From: Paulownia fortunei | Lineage: Eukaryota; Streptophyta; Magnoliopsida; Lamiales; Paulowniaceae | Assembly (NCBI GenBank): GCA_019321725.1 | Contig: CM033106.1 | Coordinates: 30,554,118 to 30,618,117 of the forward strand | Direction: 5' to 3' | DNA length: 64,000 nt | Shown: positions 1 to 12,269 of the stretch, piece after piece | Layout of the letters: each line of letters starts with the position of its first letter | Position numbering within the stretch: position 1 is the stretch's first letter | The notes under the pieces: generated by a model | Databases searched by the model: none | Seen by the model: only the letters and a program-made list of their open reading frames with translations | What the model was told of the DNA's origin: nothing | Position numbers and translations under genes: made by a program

Positions 1-1
1 A

Positions 2-3000
2 TCAGCATGTCTTGATGTGCAAAATAGAGTGGCACCAAAGATGACTGAACCAGCTACTCCTGATGTCATTGACCTAGATGATGATCAGGATGGAAGTAGT
101 GTTGCAGTGAAAAGGTTTGTTCCAGCAGCACAGATATCCCATTATGCTGGGCCGGTTGTTATCATTGACTCAGACGACGATAATGATGCTAGGAGTGAGA
201 ATTTTAGACCTCCCTATCTGGAAGTGAACTTGAAGAAGCCTTCCGGAAATCTTCTCATGAAGGACTTTGTGGTAATGAACTATGAATTTACCTATATGTG
301 AAGCCTTATCAACTTATACTATCATTAGTATTATCATCTGACCTTATGTAACGTGCTCCGATGGAATTATTACTCAAGAAGAATGAGATCTGTGCTGAAC
401 TTCTAATGTACAACTTCCATGGCATACAATCTATTTGTTCAAGATTGATATTTTTCGAGGGGATGAGGTGGACAACCGTTTGATTTTGGATACCATGTTC
501 CCAATCATTTCCACGCTGACTGGAAATGGATAACCCTTTTGTTATTTGATCTCATTGTCATTCTCAGCTGATAGTGCCCTAACACTATGCAGGAATGGAA
601 TTTTGGTCGAAGCCAAAGTTCTCGAGAGGCAGATGCACATATTGCTGGTGAAACTGAATCCACAAAAGATAAAGGTGTATATGTTGGCACAGCTGATGAC
701 ATGCAAGAGGAAAGTGATGAGCTGTCTGATACCAATTCTGATGGTCTGGGTGACATTTGGAATGAGATGACAGTTGCATTAGAGTGTTCAAAGGTAGCTC
801 CTCTACAATTCATTTTTTGTGATTCCAGGTGATACTATCAATGTAATACTTTGCTAATGATAATAAATCTTCTGAACCTCAGAATCTTAGGTAATCGGAG
901 TAAGAGATTGTCCAATACTGCCTAAGTTAGATTAAGCATGTCATTTTTATTGCTAATTCATAGTCAGCACAACTTGGCCATTGTTGCTGAAAGATATCAA
1001 AATTTGTTATTTTTCTCATTGTGGACTTCTTCATACGCATATCTTGGATTGTTTTTTCTAGAGAAAGCGTCTTCTCTTGTTGCATGATGGTTAATACTGC
1101 ACTCAGAAAGAGAAGAGGGAAAGATAGGAGAAACTGGGGAAATAGTTTTAACTGTTGAGGCTGAGTGCATAGGAGATGCAGCAATCCTTCTGGTGTAGGA
1201 CAATGTACCAAGTATAGCCTGTTATTGGAACGTGTTTGGCCTGTGATAATTAAAATAATCAAATAAAGAGATAAATATTGAAAACACGATCAAATAACTC
1301 TCATCCGCACCCCAATATCTCTGGTTCTTCTTTCATGCTTTTATTTGTGACATTGGGATTTAGTTTGTGAACATTAAGTCATTTCTCTTAAAGCATCAAA
1401 TGGCTTTTTTCCAGTAAAAGGAATTTTGAGGTGTGTGTCTTAATTATTTGTCCCTGGCCCAGATGAAACAAGCCATCACCAATGTCATTTTTGATGCATC
1501 TAGAGCTGCTATGAAATTGTCAAACATACAAGATTCATATGCTATTGTTAAAGCCTCATCGCTGGGCTAAAATGCTATGTTTTTGCTATCTGGGACACTT
1601 AACTGTTTCTCTATGTTGTTAACGCGTAATATAAGTAAATAAACAAACAACACTAGATACAGGCAATGCTCAAGGAGTTTAATAATGCTTTATGTGGCTT
1701 TTAATTTGTCAGACATGTATATTTTGGACAACAATGATCCATTATATGTTTTTTCTTATGGACGAATCAAGCAGTCTTAGTTGTTGTCAGTGAAGGAGTA
1801 CAGTGTTCATTATAGAGTTGTTTCAGAATATGTTTTTATAATTCTGAACGAGCCAATCATTATCTATTGATTTAAACTAAACAATCTATTTGTTTTATAA
1901 CTTTTTAGTTATTGAATCTTTTTGTTTAATTTATTGTATAATTTTAAAGAGGGAAACTTAGTGTTGCCTATTTGTCTTTGTTGAATGCTTGATGTTTGCA
2001 CACATTCAGATGTCATTAACAAGACTTTTTTTGATATGTCACAGGATACCACTGAAGATGCTCTGCTTGATGACCATGATGCTGAAGATGAAGAAGAGTG
2101 TGAGCATTCTTTTATACTGAAAGATGATATTGGTGATGTATGTCGCATTTGTGGGGTCATTAGGAGAGGAATTGAAACAATCATTGAGTATAATTTCTCG
2201 AAGGTATGGCTTTCAGTTCTGTATATTATAATTTTCAGTATTTGTTTTCTTGCTGTTTCTTGTGAAGTTTGGTTATTTGTGTGAATCTATCATAATTGTT
2301 TCTAAAATTTAGCATCATTTATTATATATGCTTAACAGTCACTTAACTTAGATGTACCAAAGCTGCTGGAAAATATGATCTGTAAAAATGTGCTGTCGTG
2401 CGACTTTTGTGTTAACCTGCTGCAATCTGTGCTGAAAAGTTTCTTAAGTTGATGTGCTATGTGTTTAGTTTATGCCTTCTAAGTGATTTTATGCATCTCT
2501 GGACCTGTCTGAATTCACCAAAATTCAACCCCTTATTTGTATTAATATATATGTTAACACTCCTGTCCACTACATCATTTATATTTATAGTTATCAATTC
2601 ATCATTCTTTTACTGGAGATAGTAGGACTTGTTATTAGAAAAAGTTACTGACTGGTGATGGTTGGGTCAGGAATTTGTGGTCTAGTATGAAATTCTGCTG
2701 TGATTTGATGCAAAATGCTTGCTCAGGTCAGTGATAAGCTACTCCCTTTTAGTATTAGCTAGCTTTTCAAAGGAAAATATAGGCTCTGTTTGGTTTCATT
2801 TTTAGAGGAGATTTAAAAATATGTGTTGAAAAAGCTGTACAAAAGTTGCCTAGGTATTCATTTGAAAACGAAAATGTGTTGGGGTTAATTATATGGTAAA
2901 GCTGGATATGGTGAAAATGTGTTTTGGTTCATTTCCAAAACATGTCAAATTTGATGTCATGTGTCATTTCAAGTGGGCTGATGTGACGTTAGTGGTGTCA

Positions 3001-6000
3001 AATCATGAAGTTAGTTTCGAGTTAATAATATAAAACATTATAATGGTTATGTGAATGATGATGCATCAGTTATTTATGTTGTGTTGTAATAGATTACTAT
3101 TATATTATGTCTAAATAGTGGGTAGAATGCATGTGAGGTGGGGCTGAATTATGAAGACAGAAAAAGAAAAAAGTGAAAAAAAGGAGGTGGTTGTATTGGA
3201 AAATGTGATCTTCAGAAAATGGATGGAGATAATTTGAGTTTGTATCCAAAATATAGGTGTAAAAGTGGATGAAGTCCAAATTATTACTGTTCAAAAATGG
3301 AGTTGTGTTCCAGAAAGTGCAACCAAGTGGATAGTTATATTCTGAAATTGTGTCCTTGTGTAACCTATGCATTTTTAGAATTGACCATTTGCAATCAAAG
3401 AAGACCTCAAAGGGATGTCGATTTCTGATGCAGAATCCATCTTGGAGCCCCACTTCTTTTATTTGTATATATGCCGTGTAGTATAATTTATTTTCCCAAC
3501 ACCTTAATGAACATTTCTTCTGAGAAAATCTGGATTCACGACAAGTTTGCATTACGCTCGAGGAACCTCCCATTCTGTGCTTGGCTTTTTAAAACTAGTT
3601 TACCAACAAGGCAAAGTGATAGTTGTCAGCATGCTCAACAGCTGCGAATGTTGAAGCAAATTTGGAGCTGTAGAAATAGAATTCTTTTTCATTTGATCAT
3701 TAATATTCCATGTTATCAAGTTGTGAAAAATAGACTGCAGCTCGTGGAACAATTTGCAAGGAATTGTAGCGAGAAAAATAAACTGAATAGGAGCTTTAAA
3801 ATCTTCAGGTTCTTGAGGAATATCTACAAGCTATGACATTTATGTTTGGGAATCTTCTTACTGCATGCATACAGAATCTTGTGACATTTTCTGAATCTGC
3901 GTATGAGAGAATGTTGCACATGTTAACCTAGATCAAGATTTGTTTGCTTACTCAATACTTGTATAACTGTCTAGTTCCTTATTTTAATGGACTTGGTTCC
4001 TGCTTGGCAACAATGGAAGGGACATCATATATGCACACTTTATTTACCTTCCAATGCTTGCTTTGAATTTCTTCGTGTAAAACTATTATTTTTCTTTTGA
4101 CTATCAAAATTGCACTGTTGTCATTTAATGAGGATTTTGTTGACATTAAAATCTTGCAAAGAATATTTGACGCAGACAACTGTTTTGCCTGCTCTATTTA
4201 AATACAGAGCACAAAGAGTACAAGAACTTACAGATACGAAGGACGGACTGCCAGGGAGCTAGATCAAACTGAAAATTTCCCTGATGGGTTCAAATCATCG
4301 GATATTGATTTTACTGCTGCTGAAATTTACCCACATCCACGCCACAGGAAGGAGATGAAACCCCATCAAATTGAGGGCTTCAATTTTCTTCTAAGCAACC
4401 TTGTGACGGATAATCCTGGAGGTTGTATAATGGCACATGCTCCTGGTTCTGGTAAAACATTTATGATAATCAGTTTTCTTCAGAGTTTCATGGCGAAATA
4501 TCCAGCTGCGAGACCTCTGGTTGTGCTGCCGAGGGGCATCTTGGCAATATGGAAAAAAGAATTCATTCGATGGCAAGTTGAAGACATACCTTTGTATGAC
4601 TTTTACTCAGTTAAAGCAGATAGCCGTTCACAGCAGCTTGAAGTTCTGAAGGAATGGGTGAAAGAGAGGAGCATACTGTTTCTAGGCTATAAGCAGTTTT
4701 CCTCTATAGTCTGTGACACCGATGTTGGAAAAATTGCCGTTGCCTGCCAAAATTATTTGCTGAAAATTCCGACAATACTCATTTTAGATGAAGGTCACAC
4801 TCCTAGGAACCAAGACACTGATGTTCTGACCTCCCTTGAGAGGGTTGAAACTGCAAGAAAGGTGGTTCTCTCTGGAACACTGTATCAGAACCATGTGAAA
4901 GAAGTTTTCAACATTTTAAATCTTGTGCGCCCAAAGTTTCTAAAAATGGAGACTTCTAAAGCCATAAGGAGACGTATCTTGAGCAGGGCTGAAATTTCCA
5001 GTAGAAGGAATTTGATGAAACATGGCAGAGACAATGAGTTCTATGAGCTAATAGAGCACACCCTGATAAAAGATGAAAATCATACGCGGAAGGTGACTGT
5101 GATTCAAGATCTGCGGGAAATGACAAAAAAAGTCTTGCACTATTACAAGGGTGATAACCTGGATGAACTTCCGGGACTCGTGGATTTTTCAGTCTTTCTC
5201 CGGCTCAGCCCCAGGCAAAAAACTGAAGTTAAAGAGTTGATGGAAACTTTGGCCAGAAAGTTTACAATCAGTGCACAAGGCAGTGCTATTTATGTGCACC
5301 CAAAGTTGAAAGCTCTTGCAAAGAATTCTGGTGTAAAAGATAGGGTTGATGAGGAGAAAATTGGTCTGATCTTGGATAAATTAAATGTGAGGGAAGGTGC
5401 AAAGCTTAATTTCTATCTGAATCTTCTCCAGCTCTGCGAATCAAGTGGTGAGAAGCTACTGATTTTTAGCCAATACCTCCTGCCCCTGAAATTTTTGGAG
5501 AGAATGACGGCTAAGGTGAAGGGTTATAGCATTGGCAAGGAAATGTTCATGATCACGGGTGATTCAGATGCTGAGACACGGGAATCTTCCATGGACAAAT
5601 TTAACCATTCATCTGAAGCTCGAGTGTTCTTTGGTTCGATTAGAGCATGCGGTGAAGGGATATCTCTTGTCGGGGCTTCACGCATCATTATATTGGACGT
5701 TCATTTAAACCCATCTGTAACCCGCCAAGCAATAGGGCGAGCATTTAGACCTGGCCAGGTGAAGAAGGTATACACATATAGATTGATCGCTTCTGGCTCG
5801 CCCGAAGAGGAGGATCATGCTACCTGCTTCAAGAAGGAGTCCATCGCCAAGATGTGGTTTGAATGGGATGAGTGTAGGGGTCACCAAAACCTTGACATGG
5901 AGACTGTCGATGTCAACAATTGCGGCGACATGTTTCTGGAAACTACACGATTGAATGAAGATGTGATTGCTGTCTTCAAAAGGTAAGTGAACTTTAATTC

Positions 6001-6068
6001 CCCTTGGATGCATGTATTTTAGATCCATCCTTGACTGTTTCTTTGTGTTTGTGTTTATTTTCAGGTAA
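2..6068 (+). CDS. DRD1: DRD1-type SNF2 chromatin remodeller, 5' end outside window
   Basis: Plant-specific SNF2 ATPase of the DDR complex that helps Pol V transcribe in RNA-directed DNA methylation (family knowledge). Exons inferred: <2-271, 593-793, 2045-2203, 4208-5982 and 6065-6068, all joined in phase, giving 802 visible residues; Arabidopsis DRD1 is about 890, so roughly the first 90 are missing. The N-terminal part has acidic patches (VIDLDDD, IIDSDDD) and then the conserved [16 protein letters not shown] segment. The last large exon carries the helicase: Walker A HAPGSGKT, a DEGH box typical of the DRD1/CLSY clade instead of DEAH, SGTLYQN, and motif [13 protein letters not shown]. Likeness to DRD1 is stronger than to CLSY proteins. 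The final intron (5983-6064) splits the last Arg codon. Introns 794-2044 and 2204-4207 hold no recognised gene. Transcribed towards the BELL gene. Confidence 0.93.
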
Positions 6069-7138
6069 ATGTGAAGAAAATGCCAAGATCTATTCTTGTC
6101 ATGGATCTTGAGCTTCTCAGCTGGGAGATTGCTTTGTTTGTGAATGATCTCATGGAGGTGGTAGTCCAGCCGTTAAATTGTTAAGAGGTTCAGTGGAGTA
6201 TTGTGAATAATCCTGAACTTGAAAGCGTATTTTGTGATCCTGGAGATGGTTTTTATTATCACAAAGGCATATTTTGCATTTAACTTGAAAAAAGCTGCTT
6301 TGTATAGTGGATCTTTCTTATAGCTATGGATATGAACTTGTGCCAGTATACTTTATTGAATGTTCATTGGTTAAGCTAAGTTTTACTTGTGCCTTTGGTT
6401 GCATTAATGCCAATGCAATAATGCTGATCACATTTCTGTTTCTTATTTATATGTTTCTTGAATTCAAGTCGGCAGTATATTTGTCGTTGAAAAATTAAAT
6501 AATATCATTATTTGGCGGTGTCTCAAATGGGGAAGCTGGAAGCTTCATCAACCAGTACATTCTCGTTTATCTCCAGAGAATTCTTTCTTCCGTACCTGAT
6601 GAAAGATCTGTTAGTACACTCTTATGAGAGTTTCTTTCATCAGACTACAGTGATTGTAAAGTGTTAATTGAGGAAAGGGAAATGTGTGATTTCCAGCTAA
6701 GAATGGAACCAACCAATCAGAGTATGGGAATGTTCTACCTTACTGACATCAAGTCCTGCTCTTGCGTATCATTCTGTGTATGAGTTACAAGTCTTTTCTG
6801 TCTTCATGCGTTTGGGTACAGTCATCTTATTCTTTGATACAACAAAATCATGGTATTCTGGTTTCTACATTAGACCAAACACACAATTCTCTACAAATAC
6901 ACTCTGTCCAACCAATCATTTTCTACAAATTTTCATACGGAAGAAACTAGAGCTTTTGCCCTTTGCATATAGGGTGTGAAGTCGTTCAAAGTTGATCTTT
7001 CATCGTTCCAAAGGATTAAGATTAGGCTCCTTGAACAACCCGACAATTCCAGAGCGACCCCTCCATTCTGCTCTTCAATTCAACTCCAGAAACCACACCA
7101 AAGTAACTCCCATCAGTAGCATTTCTCAAGCTACGAAG
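6069..7138. other. DRD1 3' UTR and convergent intergenic region
   Basis: Non-coding stretch between the DRD1 stop and the BELL stop, which face each other. It must contain both 3' UTRs and poly(A) sites. I see no further gene. The only structure is the hairpin at 6596-6643, listed separately. Confidence 0.6.
6596..6643. repeat. 48-nt hairpin with nested inner stem
   Basis: Outer arms CTGATGAAAGA (6596-6606) and TCTTTCATCAG (6633-6643) are a perfect 11-bp inverted repeat. Inside, ACTCT/AGAGT (6618-6622 and 6627-6631) form a 5-bp stem around TATG. It lies between the 3' ends of two convergent genes. No function is assigned; it may be a remnant of a small TIR element or a 3'-UTR structure. Confidence 0.6.
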
Positions 7139-10100
7139 TCACGTAAAAGACGGAAGGAGGGAGGAGACAAATTGATGTGGTCGGTTTCCTGAATCCATGC
7201 AATCAAATTCTGCTGTCTCAGTCCCCATAGCTGAAGGTGCTGTGTTGTATAGATCAGTGTCTCTCAGGGGAATAAAACCATGATGCGTGCCGTCAGCCAT
7301 GGCCATGCTACCACCCTCACACTGCTGCAATCCTAGTGTGAGTGATACTCCACTCATATTACCAATACTTTCCAGCTCTGACATGTGGTACGCAGCAGCT
7401 GCTGCTATGAATCTCTCACTGCCACAATTCGACTCTACTACTGCATCTGGAAAAAGACTAGAGTCATTCGTATGCTTTTGTCCCTCTCTTGTTTTTCCTA
7501 TCCCATAATCGGTTTGTGGTTCTGCCCGCATTATGTTTTGGAAAATGGAATTGGTTTCTGATCCCATCATTTCTACATCGGTCATTTGATCAGATTTTGA
7601 CTCCATGAGTAGCCCTGTGGAAGTTGTGCCTTGTTGCAAATCTTCTCCTTTGTCCTCGGAGGCTTTTGTAGCAGTCTTTACAGTTCTTGGTACGGTTTCA
7701 GATGAAGAATTAGAGTCCATATCAGCATCACCAGTTTCTTCTTTGTACATTTCTTCAACCATGGGCTTCCAAAGCCGGACTCGTGCATTTATGAACCAGT
7801 TTGAGACCTAAAGCAGCCATAGATAGATCAACAAATTGCAGGAGTATCAAGCATGTCAAGCAAGGAAAATTTTGTGCACGAAATGCTTAATTAGTTCACT
7901 CACCACCTTGCATATTTTTCTGTTTAACATATTTCATGTTACAACACCTTTTGCCAGAGTTTCAGGAAACAACTTAGTTTAAGCACTAAGAGTGCATGGT
8001 CTGATAAATTGGAAAGGTGCAGTATGATTGCATGAGCTGATGAATTAAAATTTGCTCTTGAGATGAAGAAAATTCAAGCAGAGACATTCCTGACTCAACG
8101 GCCTATAACTCAACAACAAATGTCTAGAAGCATCCTTTGAAAAACATTCTGTTTTTTCAGTTACACACAGTCTTATTGGATGGGAGATCCCCAAAATTCC
8201 CATTAAGAAAGAACACAGGAAACCTGGAAAAACGAACAATAATTCTTTTCTCCAATGAAAATTCAACTATTTATTTTCATCATCATCAATATTAAGACAA
8301 AAACAACTCAACTTTCAACAGTCCTCAGTATATGACTCGTAATCCAGACAGATTGTCAACTCAGTCAGAATAAGATATTCTTTGCGACCTCATGATGTAT
8401 GTTTATTCAGAGTGCAGTTATTTCACCTGACTTCTTGTTAATCCAGTCTGCCTTGCTAGCATGATCTTGTCAGAATCTTTTGGGTAGCTGCAGAACAAAA
8501 CAATAGCAACAAATTTAATCCGAGAATTTCCCAAACCATCTGAACAGTACTAAAGCAGAAAGTAAAAGGCAAATGAATAAAAGTTTTATGTAACTTACGG
8601 ATGGAGGAAGTGTTCAAAAAGCCAAGCTCGCAAGATTGAAACAGAGGTTTCAGGGAGTCCCCTCTGCGGCCTCCAGGCATGCTGTTGCATCATGCCAAGC
8701 TGCTGAAGGGCTCTCTGTTGTCTGAGTTGCTGATCCACATAACGCAGGCGAGATATTCCAATTCCTTTATCATTTGAAGATGAATCTTCTTCCCCAAGGT
8801 TTTTTCGTGCTACATGAATCTGGCCATTTATAGCATCACGCAAGCAGCGAAAGTGACGGGAAATTGTCTGAAGGGCAAGTGCTGTGTATGGTTTAGCTGC
8901 TCCAGATCCTGCTATCACATCAAAGGAAGACACCACTATCTGCATCTGATGGTAATACTGTCTATATCGTCTGTCAACCTGTCATGGTAAATCTTGAATG
9001 AGAAACGAATGTGACAAAGGGGGAGAAGACAAAATGAGCCTGGGGTTCAGTGTCAAAGTTGGACATGGGTTACAATGTCATGGCTTTCCAATAAATGGTC
9101 ATAACTTGGCGATATTTAAGTTTACTGATGCCACATCCAAAAGGCAAGAGTAAGCTAATTCACCATAATCAATAGTTATCAAAAGGGCCTTAACAAACCA
9201 CAAGGCAATATAAAAAACGCTTATTCTCACCTCGTCCAACATTGACAAAAGCTTTGTCCTTTTATTTTGCAATTCCTGTTTTTCAGCCACCGAAAGCTCA
9301 CTTGGGGAATTTCCACTTGCCTTCGGTGTGACTGAAGACACCGCAGCTGCAGAAGGATCTGAAGCTCCATTTGCCAATTCCCCTTCAGCTTCTGTGGAGT
9401 CCTTCGCTAACTCTTTTTTGGCATTTTGCTCCTTGATAGCTTTCTTGACATTAACAACTTGATCGAGCAGTTGTTGAGCTGCTTTCAAATACTTGGAATG
9501 AGGAATTGCTCTTGCAATACTTGGCATACCATATGGAGGAATATCATTTGCCGCATCTGAATTGCTTCCTGGAACACTAGAAAGCATGTAACCATTATCT
9601 CTTGATTGCTTAGTCTGAAAACTATCTTCATTTTCAAAAGATATGCTCCTGCCCCTGTCTTCACCAGGTATCAACGCATTAGGGCCCAAAATTGAAGAGA
9701 AATCCGGGTTACCGTTCTCATATTGGATAGCTGACATTTGCAATACTGATGGTACATGTGTACTGAGACTAAGGGATAATCCTTGACCCTGCAAGTTTGG
9801 AGCACCTTGAAGAACACCGGAAGTCCCTCCTGCCGGGTGCATCATTAGCATCTCATGTCTACCATCTTTCCATGTACTTAAGTGGTTCTCTACAGCTCGT
9901 GAGCCTCCAAAGTTTAATAGAACTTCTTGCTGCGATGTACTGGAATCTGAAGCGACAGGTCGAACATCCATACAGCTGCTATGACTCTGGGAATTCCCAG
10001 CTAATGCATCAGAATACGGCCCTGAAGAAGAGTAATTCATATACATTATCATGTTTCCTGCAAGAACCGGTGTTTCTGAATGAGAATTGGGTAAAGGGTC

Positions 10101-10163
10101 CCTTAAGTAGAGCATCGTGGCAGCATCTCTTTGATTGTTTGACATTGGAAAATATGTGCCCAT
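7139..10163 (-). CDS. BELL-class TALE homeodomain transcription factor
   Basis: Coding exons 10163-9231, 8978-8599, 8487-8427 and 7807-7139 give 680 residues. BELL proteins pair with KNOX factors in the nucleus to control meristem and organ patterning (family knowledge). Visible in order: a GLSLSLS box in the N-terminal third, the SKY region ([11 protein letters not shown], about residue 223), the BELL domain starting near [22 protein letters not shown] (about 298-370), the TALE homeodomain with the three-residue PYP insertion and [12 protein letters not shown] (about 413-475), and the C-terminal VSLTLGL (ZIBEL-type) box. The 61-nt homeobox exon is typical of the family. The start is the first in-frame ATG; the frame stays open upstream to 10217 but has no ATG. 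Subgroup uncertain (BLH1-like is one possibility), so no symbol is given. A leader intron lies at about 10231-11191. Confidence 0.93.
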
Positions 10164-10182
10164 GAATTTTTCTTTTTTCTTT

Positions 10183-11275
10183 TTATGACCTTCCTTCTGT
10201 TGAATTTGAGTTGACAAACCTAATCTCTTTCTGCCAGGAAATTAGCAACAGAGATAATCAAAGATCCCTGGGAATTGCAGGAAAAATCATCACGACAAGT
10301 ATGTAATGTGTTCTCAATTTGAACTTTTTCATGCACACATCTATAGTTGCCACCTGTCATTGCAATTGAGCTTCAAAGACATAGTTCCTTTTGTGCAATT
10401 GAAAATATATGCATAAATAATGCAGACGGGGGAATACCAATTAGGCATACATAAGAAAACACTAAACTGAAGCTTTTCATTTAACAATTTCATGAAGATT
10501 ATTGGAAGAAACAAATACAGATGGGCAAACAAATGGAGGCTTGGATTTTCTGTTTTGTTTATAACTACATTTGACCTGCTAATAAGATAAAGAAATCTGC
10601 ATTCCACAGTTGAAGATTTTTGATGAATCAATAACCTGAATAGGTGCATACACACATACTCACAGTGAAAAAGAACAACACGCACATAAACACACACACA
10701 ACGGTTGATAGCTTCAGTTGAGAAGCAATGATATGCATATAAATCCAGTTTTTCAATCCAGAGGAACAAATAGAAATAAACATCAATTCAAAAATGATTA
10801 AGAAAAGGCAAAAAAAAATCCATTTCATTCATTTGAACCAAGTTCCTTGCTTTCCTTTCCAGAAAATAAAAATATTTATCCAAAACAAGAATTAGAAAAA
10901 CAATTCTTCACAGGAAAAATTAAATGACACAAACCCGGAAACCAAAAATGAAAATAGACATCAATCAAGCTCAAGGAATGAAAATTTGACCAACAAGAAT
11001 GGAAGTGAGAACAAGACAGACAACGTAAAAATTACAGTAGTTAAACAAAGACAGCAATCTGTAATCATATAATTGTATCGACATCATCTAATACAAGACA
11101 CCGTGAAAGAAGAATGACTTCCCTTTTTTCCTTAACAGCAGCTTAGAAGCCAGAAATAATATAATCAAAACCAAAAAATAATCATACAAACCTGAAATTC
11201 AGTATGAGTTGCGTGCCTTGTGGGGAACAAAAGCTCTCCGATCCGCTTAAAAAAATCTGTCTTCAGTTCAAACAT
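10183..11275 (-). CDS. Upstream ORF in spliced BELL leader (43 codons)
   Basis: In the BELL 5' leader an ATG at 11275-11273 opens 28 codons to 11192, just before a donor (CAG|gtttgt). After the acceptor ggcag| at 10231 the frame continues 15 codons from 10230 to a TAA at 10185-10183, 19 nt upstream of the main ATG. The peptide begins MFELKTDFFKRIGELLFP. Two shorter uORFs (4 and 11 codons) start just upstream of it. Splicing is inferred from consensus sites only. Such uORFs often lower translation of the main frame; whether the peptide is conserved is unknown to me. Confidence 0.45.
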
Positions 11276-11312
11276 ACAGATCCCAAGACTCCAACACTAT
11301 CATCCCCTTCTC

Positions 11313-11358
<46 letters not shown>
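11313..11358. repeat. Compound (CT)n(CA)n microsatellite
   Basis: About 11 CT units followed by about 12 CA units. It lies in or next to the BELL 5' leader (AG/TG-rich on the transcribed strand), upstream of the uORFs. CT-rich tracts are common near plant transcription start sites. Confidence 0.9.
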
Positions 11359-11359
<1 letters not shown>

Positions 11360-12250
11360 ACAAGAATTAAGAACTAGAAGAAAGAGGAAAGGAGCAAGAA
11401 CTAGGAAAACCCAAGAAAGAAAACAAACTTTTTTCTTTTCTCCTGTCTAGTATAATAGAGTTTCAATTTTTCAAAGTTCAAAGTACAAGAACATTATCAC
11501 CCCTTTAACTCTTTCATTTCACCTTTATTATATATTCTGCATATGTTCATTTATCGTGTACTCTTTTTATCTATTCCCACGTTATACACGCAGTCTCTTT
11601 CTCGTTTCCACTCTCTGTATCTATAGCATGAAAGCCCGTAAAAAAGGGTCCTTTCTTTTACTATTTTGAAACCCCACAAAATAAAAATCATATCTTTCTC
11701 TCAATATACCTCTAAATCCCATTCCCCCTCCTCTCTTGCTCTCCTTGTTTATTGAAATTATTAAAAAATAAATATTGCTAGCTATCTTTCTTAGTTGTTG
11801 CTGCTGTTATTATTTGTTGCTTGACTTGGTTAATTCTTTGCTGTTGTTGATGGTGTTTGGTTATGGAGTGCCAATCTCTAACCACCAGTTGGTAGACCTA
11901 AAACTTCCCTTAAACCACTCTCTCTCAAAGTTTCATCTTAACTTAAGCATGGATGGAAGGTCTGTGTTCCTGCAATATCCACCATATAATGCTTTATTTA
12001 TTCTTTTGTTGCACTATTTTAATTGTCTGGGTGGAATATTTTAATGGGTTAGGAAAATCTTTATCTTTTTAGATTTTTTCCATTGCACCAATAGGATGCC
12101 CATGTCACTAAATTTTTGTCTTGTTGTGGCACCTAATTTTTGGGCTTTTTATTCTCTATGTAGGCCTTTTAGTTTTTTGTGTTTATACATTTGCCTCAAT
12201 AAGCTTGTTGGAATTCCAAATTTGCCTTTCTTTTATCAATCAAATCAATC

Positions 12251-12269
12251 ATATATATATATATATATA
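12251..12269. repeat. (AT)n microsatellite
   Basis: Uninterrupted AT dinucleotide run of about nine units in intergenic DNA. Confidence 0.9.

Noticed and set aside
2770..3330. Possible transposon inside the long DRD1 intron (GGCTCTGTTTGGTTTCATTTTT near 2786)
   Set aside because: The sequence resembles the left end of common plant TIR elements, but I could not find a matching inverted right end before the next exon.
3100..3836. Open frames of 157 aa (-) and 121 aa (+) within the DRD1 intron
   Set aside because: No recognisable domains, Cys/Phe-rich low-complexity translation, and they sit inside an intron that joins two clearly phased coding exons.
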